DNA of 53,829 nucleotides from an uncultured Saprospiraceae bacterium (GCA_937934275.1 CALHAM010000068.1:1-53829), one strand, 5' to 3'; positions 31,897-40,500 are shown, counted from the first letter of the stretch. Made by a program: numbers and translations. Notes: generated by a model not told the origin, from the letters alone.

Positions 31897-34131
31897 TTAT
31901 TCCACTCGCCAGACGGAGGCGATGAATTTAAGTTGTTTTAAATCTTTTATGACTTGTTGTAACTGGTGCTCGTTGGCTACAATAAGGGCAACACGCCCTT
32001 GGAAGTAGCCGTCTTCACTAGAGATGGAGAACGAGCGTATGTTGATGCCCTTGCCAGAGATATGGTCGGAAATGCGCTGGATGATTCCGGGGCCGTCGTC
32101 GATGCCCGTGATGGCAATAGTGGCTACGAAGTTGGATTTGGCGGTATTGCCCCAATGAGCAGGCAGAATTCGATACGAGTAATTAGCAAAAAGGTATGGG
32201 GCATTAGCACAAGTAACTCGATGAATTTTGACACCTTCCTTAGAGGTGATGTAGGCAAAAATATCGTCGCTGGGTATAGGGTTACAGCAAGTGGCGAGTG
32301 TGTAGGCGTAGTAGTTTCCCGGCTCGTTGTTGATGATGACGTCGCTGGGTTTATTAGAGCGCTCGATCGGGCGCTCGTCGAGTGCGTAAGTACTGTCGAT
32401 TTTCGGGCTAGGCTCTGCTGGTTTTAGCAGCCCGTCTTCTAAGCGGAATTCTTTGAGCCGGGCGAGGTTTACTTGGTCGAGGGCTATGGCTACGAGGAAT
32501 TCCAACCGCTCTTCGAAGCCGTACCATTTGGCGAGGGCATCGGCGTGTTCTTCGGCAGAGCAGTCGAACAGACGCCTCATTTTTCGCTCCAAAATCTCTA
32601 AACCTTCGGCGGCCGTTTTGAAGCGTTCCTTCTTAAGGAAAGCTCGAATGCGATTTTTAGCCTTAGAGGTTTTGACAAAGCGGAGCCAGTCGGCGGAGGG
32701 TCGGCAGCTCTTATCGGTTTCAACGGAAACTTGGTCGCCGTTTTTGAGCACGTAGCTAAACGGCACAATGCTGCCGTTCACGCGGATGGCGCGGCAGGAG
32801 CAGCCGATGTCGGAGTGAATGTCGAAAGCGAAGTCAAGGGCTGTGGCGCCTTCCTTTAAAAAGCGAATTTCTCCTTTTGGAGTCAGCACGTATACTTCCT
32901 CTTCGGGCATCATGTCCTCGAAGTCCGCCATAATTTGGTTGGCGTTCGCCGCTTCGCTGTTTTCCAGCACCTCCCGAATCTTGTTGAACCATCTGTCGAA
33001 GACGTTTTCATTCCGATGGAGCAACTTTAGCCCTTTATACTTCCAGTGGGCGGCATACCCGCGCTCAGCGATCTCGTTCATTCGCTCGGTGCGAATTTGC
33101 ACCTCCACATATTTGCCGCCAGGGCCAATGACGGAAGTGTGGAGCGACTCATATCCGTTGGCTTTGGGTGTCGTTATCCAGTCTTTTTGGCGCGAGGGGA
33201 TATTTTGATAGATGCTGGTGACGATGGCGTATACCAGCCAGCAAGATAGGCCTTCCTCTTCAAAGGGCACATCCAAAATGATGCGGATGGCGAAAAGATC
33301 GTAGATGTCCTCAAAGGCGACTTCTTTTTTGCGCATCTTGCTCCAAATGGAGTAGATGCTCTTGGGTCGGCCTAGGATGCGATATTTGAGGCCCTTTGTA
33401 TTCTTTTGCAGCGCTTCATCTATAGGGCGGATGAAATCGCGGATGTACTGTTCGCGCGAGCGCTTCGTCTGCGCGAGTTTGTCGGCGATTTCGCGGTACT
33501 CGTCGGGCCGAACGATTTTGAGGAAGGTATCCTGAAATTCTGTTTTAATGTTGTAAAGGCCGAGGCGGTGCGCCAACGGCGTGTAGATAGCTTCCGTTTC
33601 GGCGGCGATGCGGATTTGCGCGTCGTGCGACATGCCCTTGATGGTGCGCATGTTGTGCAGCCGATCAGCCATCTTAATCAGGACGACACGCACATCCACC
33701 AACATGGCGCGCATGACGCGAGCGAGGTTTTCAGCCTGCCTGAAGCTGGGGTTGAGCATGCTCTTGTCCAGTTTCGTAAGGCCATCTACAATCATAGCAA
33801 CTCGCTCTCCAAAGCGCTCGCGAATAACGTCTAAGGTAACCGCGGTGTCTTCTACGACATCATGCAAAAGAGCACATACGACGGCTGTAGGGCCAAGCCC
33901 AATTTCTTCTACGCAAATTTGTGCTACGGCTATCGGGTGCAGGATGTAAGGCTCACCGGTCTTTCGCGTCTGTCCTCGATGCGCTTCGGCGGCAAGGTCT
34001 AAAGCGTTGCGAATCGCCCGACAGTCTTCTTCGCTCATGGGCTTAGGAAGACTCCGGAGGAGCCTGCGGTAGCTCTGCTTGATGATGCGGGCGTATTCAT
34101 CCGACGACGAAAGTGGCGGCAATTCAGACAT
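31897..34131 (-). CDS. rel: Bifunctional (p)ppGpp synthetase/hydrolase Rel
   Basis: Makes and degrades the stringent-response alarmone. The 744-residue product has an HD hydrolase domain (HRGQTRKTGEPYILHP, ALLHDVVEDTAV, about 50-200). The synthetase domain (about 230-390) includes GRPKSIYSIWSKM, DLFAIRIIL and TPKANGYESLHTSV. The TGS domain begins at VYVLTPKGEIRFLKEGATALD near 410, and a C-terminal ACT domain (about 660-744) starts at ATIAITGIDDGPGI. All catalytic signatures of both activities look intact, as in single-copy Rel of most Bacteroidota. Its promoter region carries a TATTTTTG box and a palindrome at 34158-34175. Confidence 0.97.
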   Translation of the reverse strand: MSELPPLSSSDEYARIIKQSYRRLLRSLPKPMSEEDCRAIRNALDLAAEAHRGQTRKTGEPYILHPIAVAQICVEEIGLGPTAVVCALLHDVVEDTAVTLDVIRERFGERVAMIVDGLTKLDKSMLNPSFRQAENLARVMRAMLVDVRVVLIKMADRLHNMRTIKGMSHDAQIRIAAETEAIYTPLAHRLGLYNIKTEFQDTFLKIVRPDEYREIADKLAQTKRSREQYIRDFIRPIDEALQKNTKGLKYRILGRPKSIYSIWSKMRKKEVAFEDIYDLFAIRIILDVPFEEEGLSCWLVYAIVTSIYQNIPSRQKDWITTPKANGYESLHTSVIGPGGKYVEVQIRTERMNEIAERGYAAHWKYKGLKLLHRNENVFDRWFNKIREVLENSEAANANQIMADFEDMMPEEEVYVLTPKGEIRFLKEGATALDFAFDIHSDIGCSCRAIRVNGSIVPFSYVLKNGDQVSVETDKSCRPSADWLRFVKTSKAKNRIRAFLKKERFKTAAEGLEILERKMRRLFDCSAEEHADALAKWYGFEERLEFLVAIALDQVNLARLKEFRLEDGLLKPAEPSPKIDSTYALDERPIERSNKPSDVIINNEPGNYYAYTLATCCNPIPSDDIFAYITSKEGVKIHRVTCANAPYLFANYSYRILPAHWGNTAKSNFVATIAITGIDDGPGIIQRISDHISGKGINIRSFSISSEDGYFQGRVALIVANEHQLQQVIKDLKQLKFIASVWRVE

Positions 34132-34154
34132 ATGCGTATTTCTTAATACTAGGC

Positions 34155-34162
34155 CAAAAATA
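34155..34162 (-). promoter_or_regulatory. rel: -7 box TATTTTTG of rel
   Basis: A full match to TAnnTTTG on the minus strand, 23 bases before the ATG at 34131; it predicts a very short leader. Confidence 0.5.
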
Positions 34163-34175
34163 AGAAATCTTATTT
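34158..34175. promoter_or_regulatory. Palindrome overlapping the rel promoter
   Basis: AAATAAGA-AA-TCTTATTT is a perfect 8-bp dyad covering part of the rel -7 box, in the interval between divergent rel and the tRNA-Leu/tig unit. It is a good candidate operator. Confidence 0.45.
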
Positions 34176-34247
34176 GGTCTGGTCAGAAGTGTTTTAACTT
34201 CGTTAACGAATTAGCAAATATCAAGGGTTTTATTCTAGCAATCTGCT

Positions 34248-34255
34248 TACCTTTG
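34248..34255 (+). promoter_or_regulatory. -7 box TACCTTTG of the tRNA-Leu/tig unit
   Basis: Full consensus, 30 bases before the mature tRNA 5' end at 34286. Confidence 0.6.
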
Positions 34256-34285
34256 CAGCCCTCTTTGAGAGGTATTGTATTACCT

Positions 34286-34367
34286 ACGGGCGTGGCGGAA
34301 TTGGTAGACGTACCAGACTTAGGATCTGGCGCCGAAAGGCTTGAGGGTTCGAGTCCCTCCGCCCGTA
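34286..34367 (+). tRNA. tRNA-Leu (anticodon UAG)
   Basis: An 82-base class II tRNA. Acceptor arm ACGGGCG (34286-34292) pairs with CGCCCGT (34360-34366), discriminator A at 34367. The D loop contains AATTGGTAGA. The anticodon stem is CCAGA/TCTGG with loop CTTAGGA, so the anticodon TAG is at 34320-34322. The variable arm contains GCCGAAAGGC, and the T arm is GAGGG-TTCGAGT-CCCTC. No CCA is encoded. It lies in the putative leader of the tig operon, 41 bases before its ATG, with no terminator between. Confidence 0.97.
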
Positions 34368-34408
34368 CAAAAAATTACCTTCAGATAAAAAACTTCTCCT
34401 CTAATTTT

Positions 34409-35878
34409 ATGCCCACTATAGAGCAGCGCCTTCTCAAGGAGGAGCACATCGTACAATTTGATATTGTTATTACCCAAGAGGAGCTCCTCTCTAAGGTGCA
34501 AGGAGAGGTCAAAAAGATTGCCAAAGAGGGTAAGATAAAAGGGTTTAGGCCAGGGCATGCACCGCTTCATTGGGTGCGCAACATGTACGGCGATAGCCTT
34601 TTGCGTTCGGCATTTCAGCATTTGTTGGAAAGCGAGCTGAATACTTTTATAAGTACATCCACTTTGCCTCTTATAGATGCCCCGGTATTGGCGGAGCGGA
34701 GCGGTGCCTTGCCAACGCTTACGCTTAAAAACTTGCAAGGCGAGTATCGAGTCTCTTTTGAGGTAGGACTTTACCCAGAGACCATTAAAGGTTTAGGGCC
34801 TGATGACGAATACGAGAAGATTGTGGTGGAGGTGCCCGATGAGGTAGCTACTCAAGAACTGGCTAAGATTGCCTTGAGGTATGGTCAGGAGAAAGAGGTT
34901 TCAGATAGCGTTGTTCTGGGAGACTCGGTAGAGGTCGATCTGGTTGAACTGTTGGGGGATGCACCCAAAGAGGGCGGTGTGCGTCGGCAAACGCGCTTTG
35001 TCCTTTCGGAGAAAATGCCTGATGAGATAAAAGAGGCCTTTATAGGGCGGAAAAGCCGGGATGTGGTACGCGTACGTTTATCCGCTGTGAGAGAGGCTTT
35101 TTCTGAAGCGGCGTATCGGCGTTTGTTGGGCTTGTCGGATGACCATACTCAGGAAATTGGCGATTGGTTTGAGGTAACGTTACAGCGCATTTACCGAGTT
35201 GAACCCGCCGAAATGACAGAGGCCTTTTTTCAAGAACACTTTGGCGAAGATGTGCGCACAGAGCAAGAGGCTTTGGCCAGGATTAAGCGCGCTGTGCAAG
35301 ATTCTTATGCGGACTTCATCGCCGAGAGGTTGGTGCAAGACGTCGTAGACCGCCTCCGCGAACTCAATGACTTCCCCTGGCCAGAAAGGTACATGAAGGC
35401 CCTTTTTGCTAAAAATGCTGAGATATCGCAGCAGGAAGACGCAGCCTCGTATGAGGTCTTTCTCGACTCTTACAAAGGGTTTTTTCTCATCAAACACTTG
35501 CGCAAAGTGACAGGAGCTGATCCCTCGAACGATGACGTCCTCAACGAGCTAATACGACGCGCACACCGTCAACTGTCGGGCACTGGCCTTGAGCACTTGC
35601 TGGAATCCTTTATTTCGCGAATGGTCCAAGACCGACAAACAGTGGAGGATGCTCGCAACACTCTCATCGTCCGCAAGGTAGCGGCTCAGCTTCCCTCCTT
35701 GGTATCTATTAGAGAGCGCCGTATGACACTTGAGGAAATAGAGGCTCTAAGATCAAACCTATATACTGTCAAGATGAAACGCTACTTGGAACAAAAACGA
35801 GTTCAAGCAGCAGAAACACCCGAAACTCCAGCAGAAGAAAACGCTTCAAGTACGACTGAGCTGGTGGAGAAGCCTTGA
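34409..35878 (+). CDS. tig: Trigger factor
   Basis: Ribosome-associated chaperone for nascent chains. The 489-residue product has an N-terminal ribosome-binding domain with the signature GKIKGFRPGHAPLHWV. The middle corresponds to the peptidyl-prolyl isomerase region and is poorly conserved. A helical C-terminal domain is followed by an acidic tail (ETPETPAEENASSTTELVEKP). The start is ATG 34409; the open frame upstream crosses the tRNA and is spurious. clpP and clpX follow on the same strand, the widely conserved tig-clpP-clpX order. Confidence 0.93.
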   Translation: MPTIEQRLLKEEHIVQFDIVITQEELLSKVQGEVKKIAKEGKIKGFRPGHAPLHWVRNMYGDSLLRSAFQHLLESELNTFISTSTLPLIDAPVLAERSGALPTLTLKNLQGEYRVSFEVGLYPETIKGLGPDDEYEKIVVEVPDEVATQELAKIALRYGQEKEVSDSVVLGDSVEVDLVELLGDAPKEGGVRRQTRFVLSEKMPDEIKEAFIGRKSRDVVRVRLSAVREAFSEAAYRRLLGLSDDHTQEIGDWFEVTLQRIYRVEPAEMTEAFFQEHFGEDVRTEQEALARIKRAVQDSYADFIAERLVQDVVDRLRELNDFPWPERYMKALFAKNAEISQQEDAASYEVFLDSYKGFFLIKHLRKVTGADPSNDDVLNELIRRAHRQLSGTGLEHLLESFISRMVQDRQTVEDARNTLIVRKVAAQLPSLVSIRERRMTLEEIEALRSNLYTVKMKRYLEQKRVQAAETPETPAEENASSTTELVEKP

Positions 35879-35938
35879 CACTCCTCGGTGGAACTTCTCT
35901 GCAACCTAATTGTTTTAGCGTTTCAAAACGTGCAAACT

Positions 35939-36649
35939 ATGTTCGATAAGAAAGAATTTCAGCGGTATGCTACTCGGCATTTGGGCATGAACAGCATGCA
36001 TTTAGAAAAATACGCCGAAACTACAGTAGCAGCAGCCATCCCTATTATTCGAGCCTTTACTCCTGCCGTCATTGAGGAGCGCCAAATGAACGTAGTGGCT
36101 ATGGATGTGTTTAGCCGCCTAATGATGGATCGCATCATTTTTATGGGCGTTCCCGTCAACGATTATGTGGCCAACGTTATCCAAGCCCAGCTATTGTTTT
36201 TGGAGTCTGCTGACCCCAAGCGCGACATCCAGCTGTTCATTAACAGCCCGGGTGGTTCCGTCATTGACGGATTGGGCATCTACGACACCATGCAATATGT
36301 AGCGCCCGATGTCGCCACCATCTGTACGGGTTTAGCCGCCTCTATGGGGGCTGTTTTGTTGGCCGCAGGAGCTAAGGGCAAGCGCAGCTGTCTCTATCAC
36401 AGTCACGTCATGATCCACCAACCTATGGGCGGTGCACAAGGGCAAGTTTCGGATATCGAAATCACCTATCGGCTCATTAAGAAGATGCAAAAGAGCCTTT
36501 ACGAGGTATTGGCCGCACACACGGGTCAGACTTACGAAAAAATCATGGAAGACTGCGACCGTGACAATTGGATGAGTGCTGAAGAAGCGAAGGCATACGG
36601 CATTGTGGACGAAGTGCTCGACCGGCAAAGCCCTCGTAAAGCGAAGTAA
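35939..36649 (+). CDS. clpP: ATP-dependent Clp protease proteolytic subunit
   Basis: Serine protease subunit of ClpXP. The 236-residue product has the catalytic triad Ser135 (AASMGAVLL), His160 (VMIHQPMGG) and Asp209 (CDRDNWMSA); the spacings of 25 and 49 residues equal those of E. coli ClpP. An N-terminal extension of about 25 residues precedes the core and could be a propeptide. The start is ATG 35939, 60 bases after the tig stop; the frame is open a little further upstream without an obvious start. clpX follows 4 bases downstream. Confidence 0.96.
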   Translation: MFDKKEFQRYATRHLGMNSMHLEKYAETTVAAAIPIIRAFTPAVIEERQMNVVAMDVFSRLMMDRIIFMGVPVNDYVANVIQAQLLFLESADPKRDIQLFINSPGGSVIDGLGIYDTMQYVAPDVATICTGLAASMGAVLLAAGAKGKRSCLYHSHVMIHQPMGGAQGQVSDIEITYRLIKKMQKSLYEVLAAHTGQTYEKIMEDCDRDNWMSAEEAKAYGIVDEVLDRQSPRKAK

Positions 36650-36653
36650 GCTT

Positions 36654-37931
36654 ATGTCGAAAGAAAAAAAGCGCGTAGAATACTGTTCTTTTTGTGGCAG
36701 AAGTGCCGAGGAAGTCATGATACTCATCTCGGGCCCGGAAGCGCAAATCTGCGATGATTGCATCGAAAAAGCCCATCAGATCGTAGAGGAGCAAACTGAG
36801 CGCACTGGCACTACTAAAAAGAGCGCGCGCTACGCGCAGCCGCTGCGCCTTATTCCACCGCGCGAGATTAAGGCCTTTCTCGACCAATACGTCATTGGCC
36901 AAGACGAGGCTAAAAAAGTCCTTGCTGTGGCCGTCTACAACCATTATAAGCGCGTACGGCAGCTAGAAGCAACCAAAGGCAAGCCCGCTGACCCTGAGGC
37001 TGTAGAAATTGAAAAGTCTAACATCCTGCTCGTGGGCCATACGGGAACCGGCAAGACCCTACTGGCCAAAACCATTGCTCGCCTGCTCAATGTGCCCTTC
37101 ACTATTGTGGATGCCACGGTCTTCACCGAAGCGGGCTATGTAGGCGAAGACGTGGAGAGCATCCTCTCGCGCTTACTCCAAGTATGCGATTACGACGTTG
37201 TTGCCGCCGAGCGCGGCATCGTTTACATCGATGAAATAGATAAGATTGCTCGCAAGCAAGACAACCCGTCCATCACCCGCGACGTTTCGGGAGAAGGCGT
37301 TCAGCAGGCTTTGCTCAAAATGCTCGAAGGGACTGACGTGCTCGTGCCTCCTCAAGGCGGGCGCAAACACCCCGAGCAGAAGATGATTAAAGTCAACACA
37401 GAAAATATTCTCTTCATCTGTGGTGGTGCTTTTGACGGCATCGAGAAAATCATCGCTCGCCGCATCAATACCCAAGTCATCGGCTACAGCAAGTCCCGTA
37501 TCGAGTACGTCGATCGCGATAACTTGCTGCGCTACCTTTCGGCTCAAGACGTCAAACAGTACGGCCTTATTCCCGAATTAGTGGGGCGGTTGCCCGTTAT
37601 CGTTCACCTCGATCCGCTCGATGCCGACACCTTAAAGAAGATACTGACGCAGCCGCGCAATGCCTTGCTGCGCCAATACAAACACTTGTTTGCCTTAGAA
37701 GGCATCGAGCTTGAGATTACGCCCGATGCTATCGATTACATCGCGGAAAAAGCGCTTGAGTACAAACTCGGAGCGCGCGGCCTGCGGTCGCTGTGCGAAG
37801 CCATCCTGACCGATGCCATGTTTGACCCCGAAAAAGAACTCAAGGACGCACGCCATAAATTGGTGGTAGACCGCCAGTACGCTGCGGAAAAAGTCAAGCG
37901 CATTGGTCTGGACAACCTCAAAGCGGCCTAA
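36654..37931 (+). CDS. clpX: ATP-dependent Clp protease ATP-binding subunit ClpX
   Basis: AAA+ unfoldase partner of ClpP. The 425-residue product begins [17 protein letters not shown] and has the N-terminal zinc-binding domain (Cys pairs CSFC and CDDC). Walker A is [13 protein letters not shown], Walker B is [13 protein letters not shown], the IGF-type loop region is present ([11 protein letters not shown] for pore-loop and [11 protein letters not shown] for sensor areas), and the C-terminal sensor-2 GARGLRS is seen. The gene lies 4 bases after clpP. Two hairpins follow, at 37959 and 38076, the latter a good terminator of the operon. Confidence 0.97.
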   Translation: MSKEKKRVEYCSFCGRSAEEVMILISGPEAQICDDCIEKAHQIVEEQTERTGTTKKSARYAQPLRLIPPREIKAFLDQYVIGQDEAKKVLAVAVYNHYKRVRQLEATKGKPADPEAVEIEKSNILLVGHTGTGKTLLAKTIARLLNVPFTIVDATVFTEAGYVGEDVESILSRLLQVCDYDVVAAERGIVYIDEIDKIARKQDNPSITRDVSGEGVQQALLKMLEGTDVLVPPQGGRKHPEQKMIKVNTENILFICGGAFDGIEKIIARRINTQVIGYSKSRIEYVDRDNLLRYLSAQDVKQYGLIPELVGRLPVIVHLDPLDADTLKKILTQPRNALLRQYKHLFALEGIELEITPDAIDYIAEKALEYKLGARGLRSLCEAILTDAMFDPEKELKDARHKLVVDRQYAAEKVKRIGLDNLKAA

Positions 37932-37958
37932 AGCACGGTAGAGCAGAAAAATGCAAAA

Positions 37959-37978
37959 GCCGCCTCGTTTGGCGGCTC
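37959..37978 (+). terminator. Hairpin after clpX
   Basis: AGCCGCC (37959-37965) with GGCGGCT (37972-37978), loop TCGTTT, is followed only by CTTAG. It is probably the first 3' hairpin of the operon and not the main terminator. Confidence 0.5.
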
Positions 37979-38075
37979 TTAGCAAAAGCGGTATGAAGCA
38001 AATACTCTAAGTCAAAAAAGAGCTACCGGAGCGCCAATAGCTGTTTATTTATCCTGTCCACTCCGGCATCTCTAC

Positions 38076-38107
38076 AGCCGTCGCCTCCCGACGGCTTTTT
38101 CTTTTTT
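38076..38107 (+). terminator. Intrinsic terminator of the tig-clpP-clpX operon
   Basis: AGCCGTCG (38076-38083) pairs with CGACGGCT (38089-38096), loop CCTCC, followed by TTTT-C-TTTTTT. The T tract runs into the stop codon of the convergent phosphoesterase gene. Confidence 0.88.
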
Positions 38108-38966
38108 AAAACGACTCAAAAGCAGCCAGGCCATTGCTTTTGGGCAACACTTCTTCGCGTCGCAAGGTGTATACTTCTGGTTCATTTTCGGGTACGCGCA
38201 AACGCGGACTGACCATATCGTAGAGTGCAGCATCGTATTGGTGAATGCTCCATTGCCCATTGGCAAATTCTAGCGCCGTCAGATGCTCTACCCAATCGCC
38301 GCTGTTCATGTACGTTACCACATGCCCATTTCCCGCTGTAATTTGGCGAATTTGAGGGCGGTGAATATGCCCACAAATCACGTAGTCGTAGCCCTTCTCC
38401 GCCGCCAACTGAATGGCCGTATCTTCGAAATCGCTGATGTACTTAACGGCACCTTTAACAGACTTCTTCACCCGGGCAGCAAAAGATACCGGCGGCAACC
38501 CAAATAATTCCCGTGTGCGGTTGATTAGGCGATTTATCCGAATCAGCATATCGTAACCTTCTCCTCCCAAACGCGCTAACCAGCGCGCTCGCTGAATGCT
38601 GGCGTCGAATACGTCGCCGTGAAAAACCCAATGCGTCTTGCCATCTATTTGAAAAACGAGCTTGTTGCGCAAGTGCACCAACCCAAACGACATCTCCCCG
38701 AACTTGCGAAGTAAATCGTCGTGATTGCCGGTCAGATAATATACTTTCGTGCCGTCCACCGCCATCTTCAAAATGCGCCGAACAATTTCCAAATGCTCCT
38801 TCGGAAAATAGCTTTTCTTAAAATACCAAATGTCGAAAACATCGCCATTGAGTACGAGAACTTTTGGTCGAATGCTCTTTAAATAGTTTAACAATTCGCG
38901 TGCATGGCAACCGTATGTCCCTAAATGGATGTCCGAGAGCACCACAATATCAAGCGTTCTTTTCAT
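38106..38966 (-). CDS. LpxH-like metallophosphoesterase
   Basis: Calcineurin-like phosphoesterase of 286 residues. Motifs are VLSDIHLGTYGCH, LNGDVFDIWYFKKSYFP, LTGNHDDLLRKF, VFHGDVFDAS and ICGHIHRPQIR. This resembles the group annotated as UDP-2,3-diacylglucosamine hydrolase in Bacteroidota, but it differs from the bona fide LpxH at 17757-18536 of this window in the region after GNHD and in its tail. It may act on another lipid-linked or sugar pyrophosphate; the activity is not assured. It is a monocistronic gene with no clear -7 box. Confidence 0.85.
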   Translation of the reverse strand: MKRTLDIVVLSDIHLGTYGCHARELLNYLKSIRPKVLVLNGDVFDIWYFKKSYFPKEHLEIVRRILKMAVDGTKVYYLTGNHDDLLRKFGEMSFGLVHLRNKLVFQIDGKTHWVFHGDVFDASIQRARWLARLGGEGYDMLIRINRLINRTRELFGLPPVSFAARVKKSVKGAVKYISDFEDTAIQLAAEKGYDYVICGHIHRPQIRQITAGNGHVVTYMNSGDWVEHLTALEFANGQWSIHQYDAALYDMVSPRLRVPENEPEVYTLRREEVLPKSNGLAAFESF

Positions 38967-39130
38967 TTTTTGTGAACTTGTAAGGGCGATTATGTGCTGA
39001 ATATTATCGGGTTCAAAGGCCCGCGCCGATACACCATCCGAGAGTATCTGGAGCGAAAGTTGAGCGAGTGCCCCGGCATCCAGAGCGAGCGACCAAAAGG
39101 AGAGAACAAAGTGTGCGGGTGTGGCGCGGG

Positions 39131-39200
39131 AGTACTTTAGACAAGAAATATAAGGTTGTTAAAGTTGTCAAAAATGTTGTTAAGAGCAAAAGTACTTTAG
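39131..39200. repeat. Two direct copies of AGTACTTTAG
   Basis: Identical 10-bp copies at 39131-39140 and 39191-39200, 60 bp start to start, separated by three GTTGTY units (39155-39180). Each contains TACTTTAG, one base from the local -7 consensus. Confidence 0.4.
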
Positions 39201-39316
39201 TTGTAAGTTCTTGATCGTTAAGGGAGTATGAAGTTGGTATTATCTTTTTGTGCCGAAAGAGGCTCAAGTGCTGGCGAGAGTTAAATTCGCCTTTAATATT
39301 TCTGAAGCTGTCCAGA

Positions 39317-39346
39317 GCCGCAGGTGTGCGCTGTGCGGCAATTTTT
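39317..39346 (+). terminator. Terminator or attenuator upstream of the haem-binding gene
   Basis: GCCGCA (39317-39322) pairs with TGCGGC (39334-39339), followed by AA and five T. It ends 22 bases before the ATG at 39369; no plus-strand gene lies upstream. Confidence 0.5.
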
Positions 39347-39368
39347 AGTGGTTAACAATAGAATTCTT

Positions 39369-39856
39369 ATGCGAATGAAACGCACTTTATTGGGGGGCTT
39401 TTGGTCGTTTTCGCCCTCATCCAATTCATCCGCCCGGATAGATCGGTGCCCGCTGTGGGCGGTGGCCAGGACCTCCGTGCGGTTCTGAATCCTCCGGCTG
39501 AAGTTAGTACTATTCTTGACGCAGCCTGTTACGACTGCCATTCGTATCGAACGCGATACCCCTGGTATAGCGAGGTGGCGCCGGTATCTTGGTGGTTGTC
39601 TCGGCACATTAACGAAGCTCGCGAACACCTCAACTTTAGCACTTTTGGCGCCCTGCCGCCCAGCGAACGCTCGGAAATACTGGCAGAGTGCTCCGAGGTG
39701 GTTCTGGATGGTGAAATGCCTTTGAGCAGCTATACCTGGGCGCATCCCGAAGCTCGCCTGAGTTCGGAGCAGCGTAGCTTGTTAGCCGGTTGGTTCAGCG
39801 CGTACACTAGCGCCGATGAGCATGGCGAAGACGAGGTGGACGACGACGAACATTAG
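39369..39856 (+). pseudogene. Haem-binding domain protein, frameshifted at a G6 tract
   Basis: A small membrane-anchored protein with a c-type haem motif CYDCHS, in the Haem_bd family common in Bacteroidota. The family core SYRTRYPWYSEVAPVSWW and HLNFS is intact. The initiation region MRMKRTLLGG (ATG 39369) is in one frame. The membrane helix LLVVFALIQFIRPD and the rest are in another frame, entered just after a run of six G (39392-39397). One more G would join them into the normal N-terminus MKRTLLGGLLVVFALIQFIRP. It is thus a genuine slip, a sequencing error, or phase variation. Without the join, only a weak TTG at 39401 could start the second frame. Confidence 0.75.
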
Positions 39857-40356
39857 CGCAAATAGACCGCGGACTCTCGTCCGTCGCCCCCCAAATCTAC
39901 CTCAATGTCGTCGCGCATGGTGGTGTACAACGACAACCCAACGTAATCGGGTTGAATGGGAAAAAACTTGTGTTTTCTGTCTACCAAAACGGCCACTTCT
40001 ACTTGTCGGGGTAGCGCATTGAGCAGCGGCCGCATAGCGAAAAACAAGGTGCGGCCGGTATTGGCTACGTCGTCGGCTACGATGATGATTCTGTCGCGTA
40101 TCGCCTCGATGGGCATCTCCATATAGGGCTCGTATGCTAAGGGATCGGCTGGATTTAGTCGGATGCGCGTCAGTGAGAAAACAGTGTCCTCGGGTGCAAG
40201 CGCACGCAATTCTGCCAACAAGCGCTCTGCGAAAGCCAAGCCATTGTTATTTAGCCCCGCCAGCACAATTTCGCGCTCTCCATAGTGGCGCTCCAAAATC
40301 TGAATAGCTAAACGCTTGACTTTCTGTTGAATTTGAGAATGGTCTAAAATTTTCAT
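39853..40356 (-). CDS. PRPP-dependent phosphoribosyltransferase (PyrR-like)
   Basis: The 167-residue product has the type I phosphoribosyltransferase PRPP loop IIIVADDVANTGRTLFFAM at about 95-113. An N-terminal region resembles PyrR (IQQKVKRLAIQILER, then GLNNNGLAFAERL), and the C-terminal half VDRKHKFFPIQPDYVGLSL is typical of PyrR-like proteins in Bacteroidota. It could be a uracil phosphoribosyltransferase or a regulatory relative. The gene is convergent with the haem-binding gene, with stops overlapping in TTAG. Confidence 0.88.
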   Translation of the reverse strand: MKILDHSQIQQKVKRLAIQILERHYGEREIVLAGLNNNGLAFAERLLAELRALAPEDTVFSLTRIRLNPADPLAYEPYMEMPIEAIRDRIIIVADDVANTGRTLFFAMRPLLNALPRQVEVAVLVDRKHKFFPIQPDYVGLSLYTTMRDDIEVDLGGDGRESAVYLR

Positions 40357-40500
40357 GAGTGCATCGCGTTAAGGCCGGCATGTCATGGGCAGCGTCGTGT
40401 CCTGCGTTGTTGGGGTGTCAGCCAGGTGTATAAGAGTTGCTCAAACGAACGCAAAAGTCTGTCGTTATTGCCGTACTTTTCGCCGCTAAATACGACAGAC

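Larger units (their letters stand above)
38967..39368 (+). other. Intergenic region with repeats and a terminator before the haem-binding gene
   Basis: There is no protein gene of credible quality here (an 84-codon minus-strand frame at 39013-39267 is rejected). The decamer AGTACTTTAG occurs at 39131-39140 and 39191-39200, exactly 60 bases apart, with GTTGT repeated three times between them. A terminator-like hairpin at 39317-39339 is followed by T5 at 39342. Together these suggest a small plus-strand transcript or an attenuated leader. Confidence 0.4.

Noticed and set aside
34079-34408. Upstream extension of the trigger factor frame through the tRNA
   Set aside because: It crosses tRNA-Leu and the rel start region; the protein family begins at ATG 34409.
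39005-39030. T-loop-like GGGTTCAAAGGCCC suggesting a second tRNA
   Set aside because: No acceptor, D or anticodon arm can be drawn around it.
39013-39267. Minus-strand frame of 84 codons in the gap before the haem-binding gene
   Set aside because: The residues reflect repeated GTTGT and T/L-rich DNA, with no recognisable fold or start signal.
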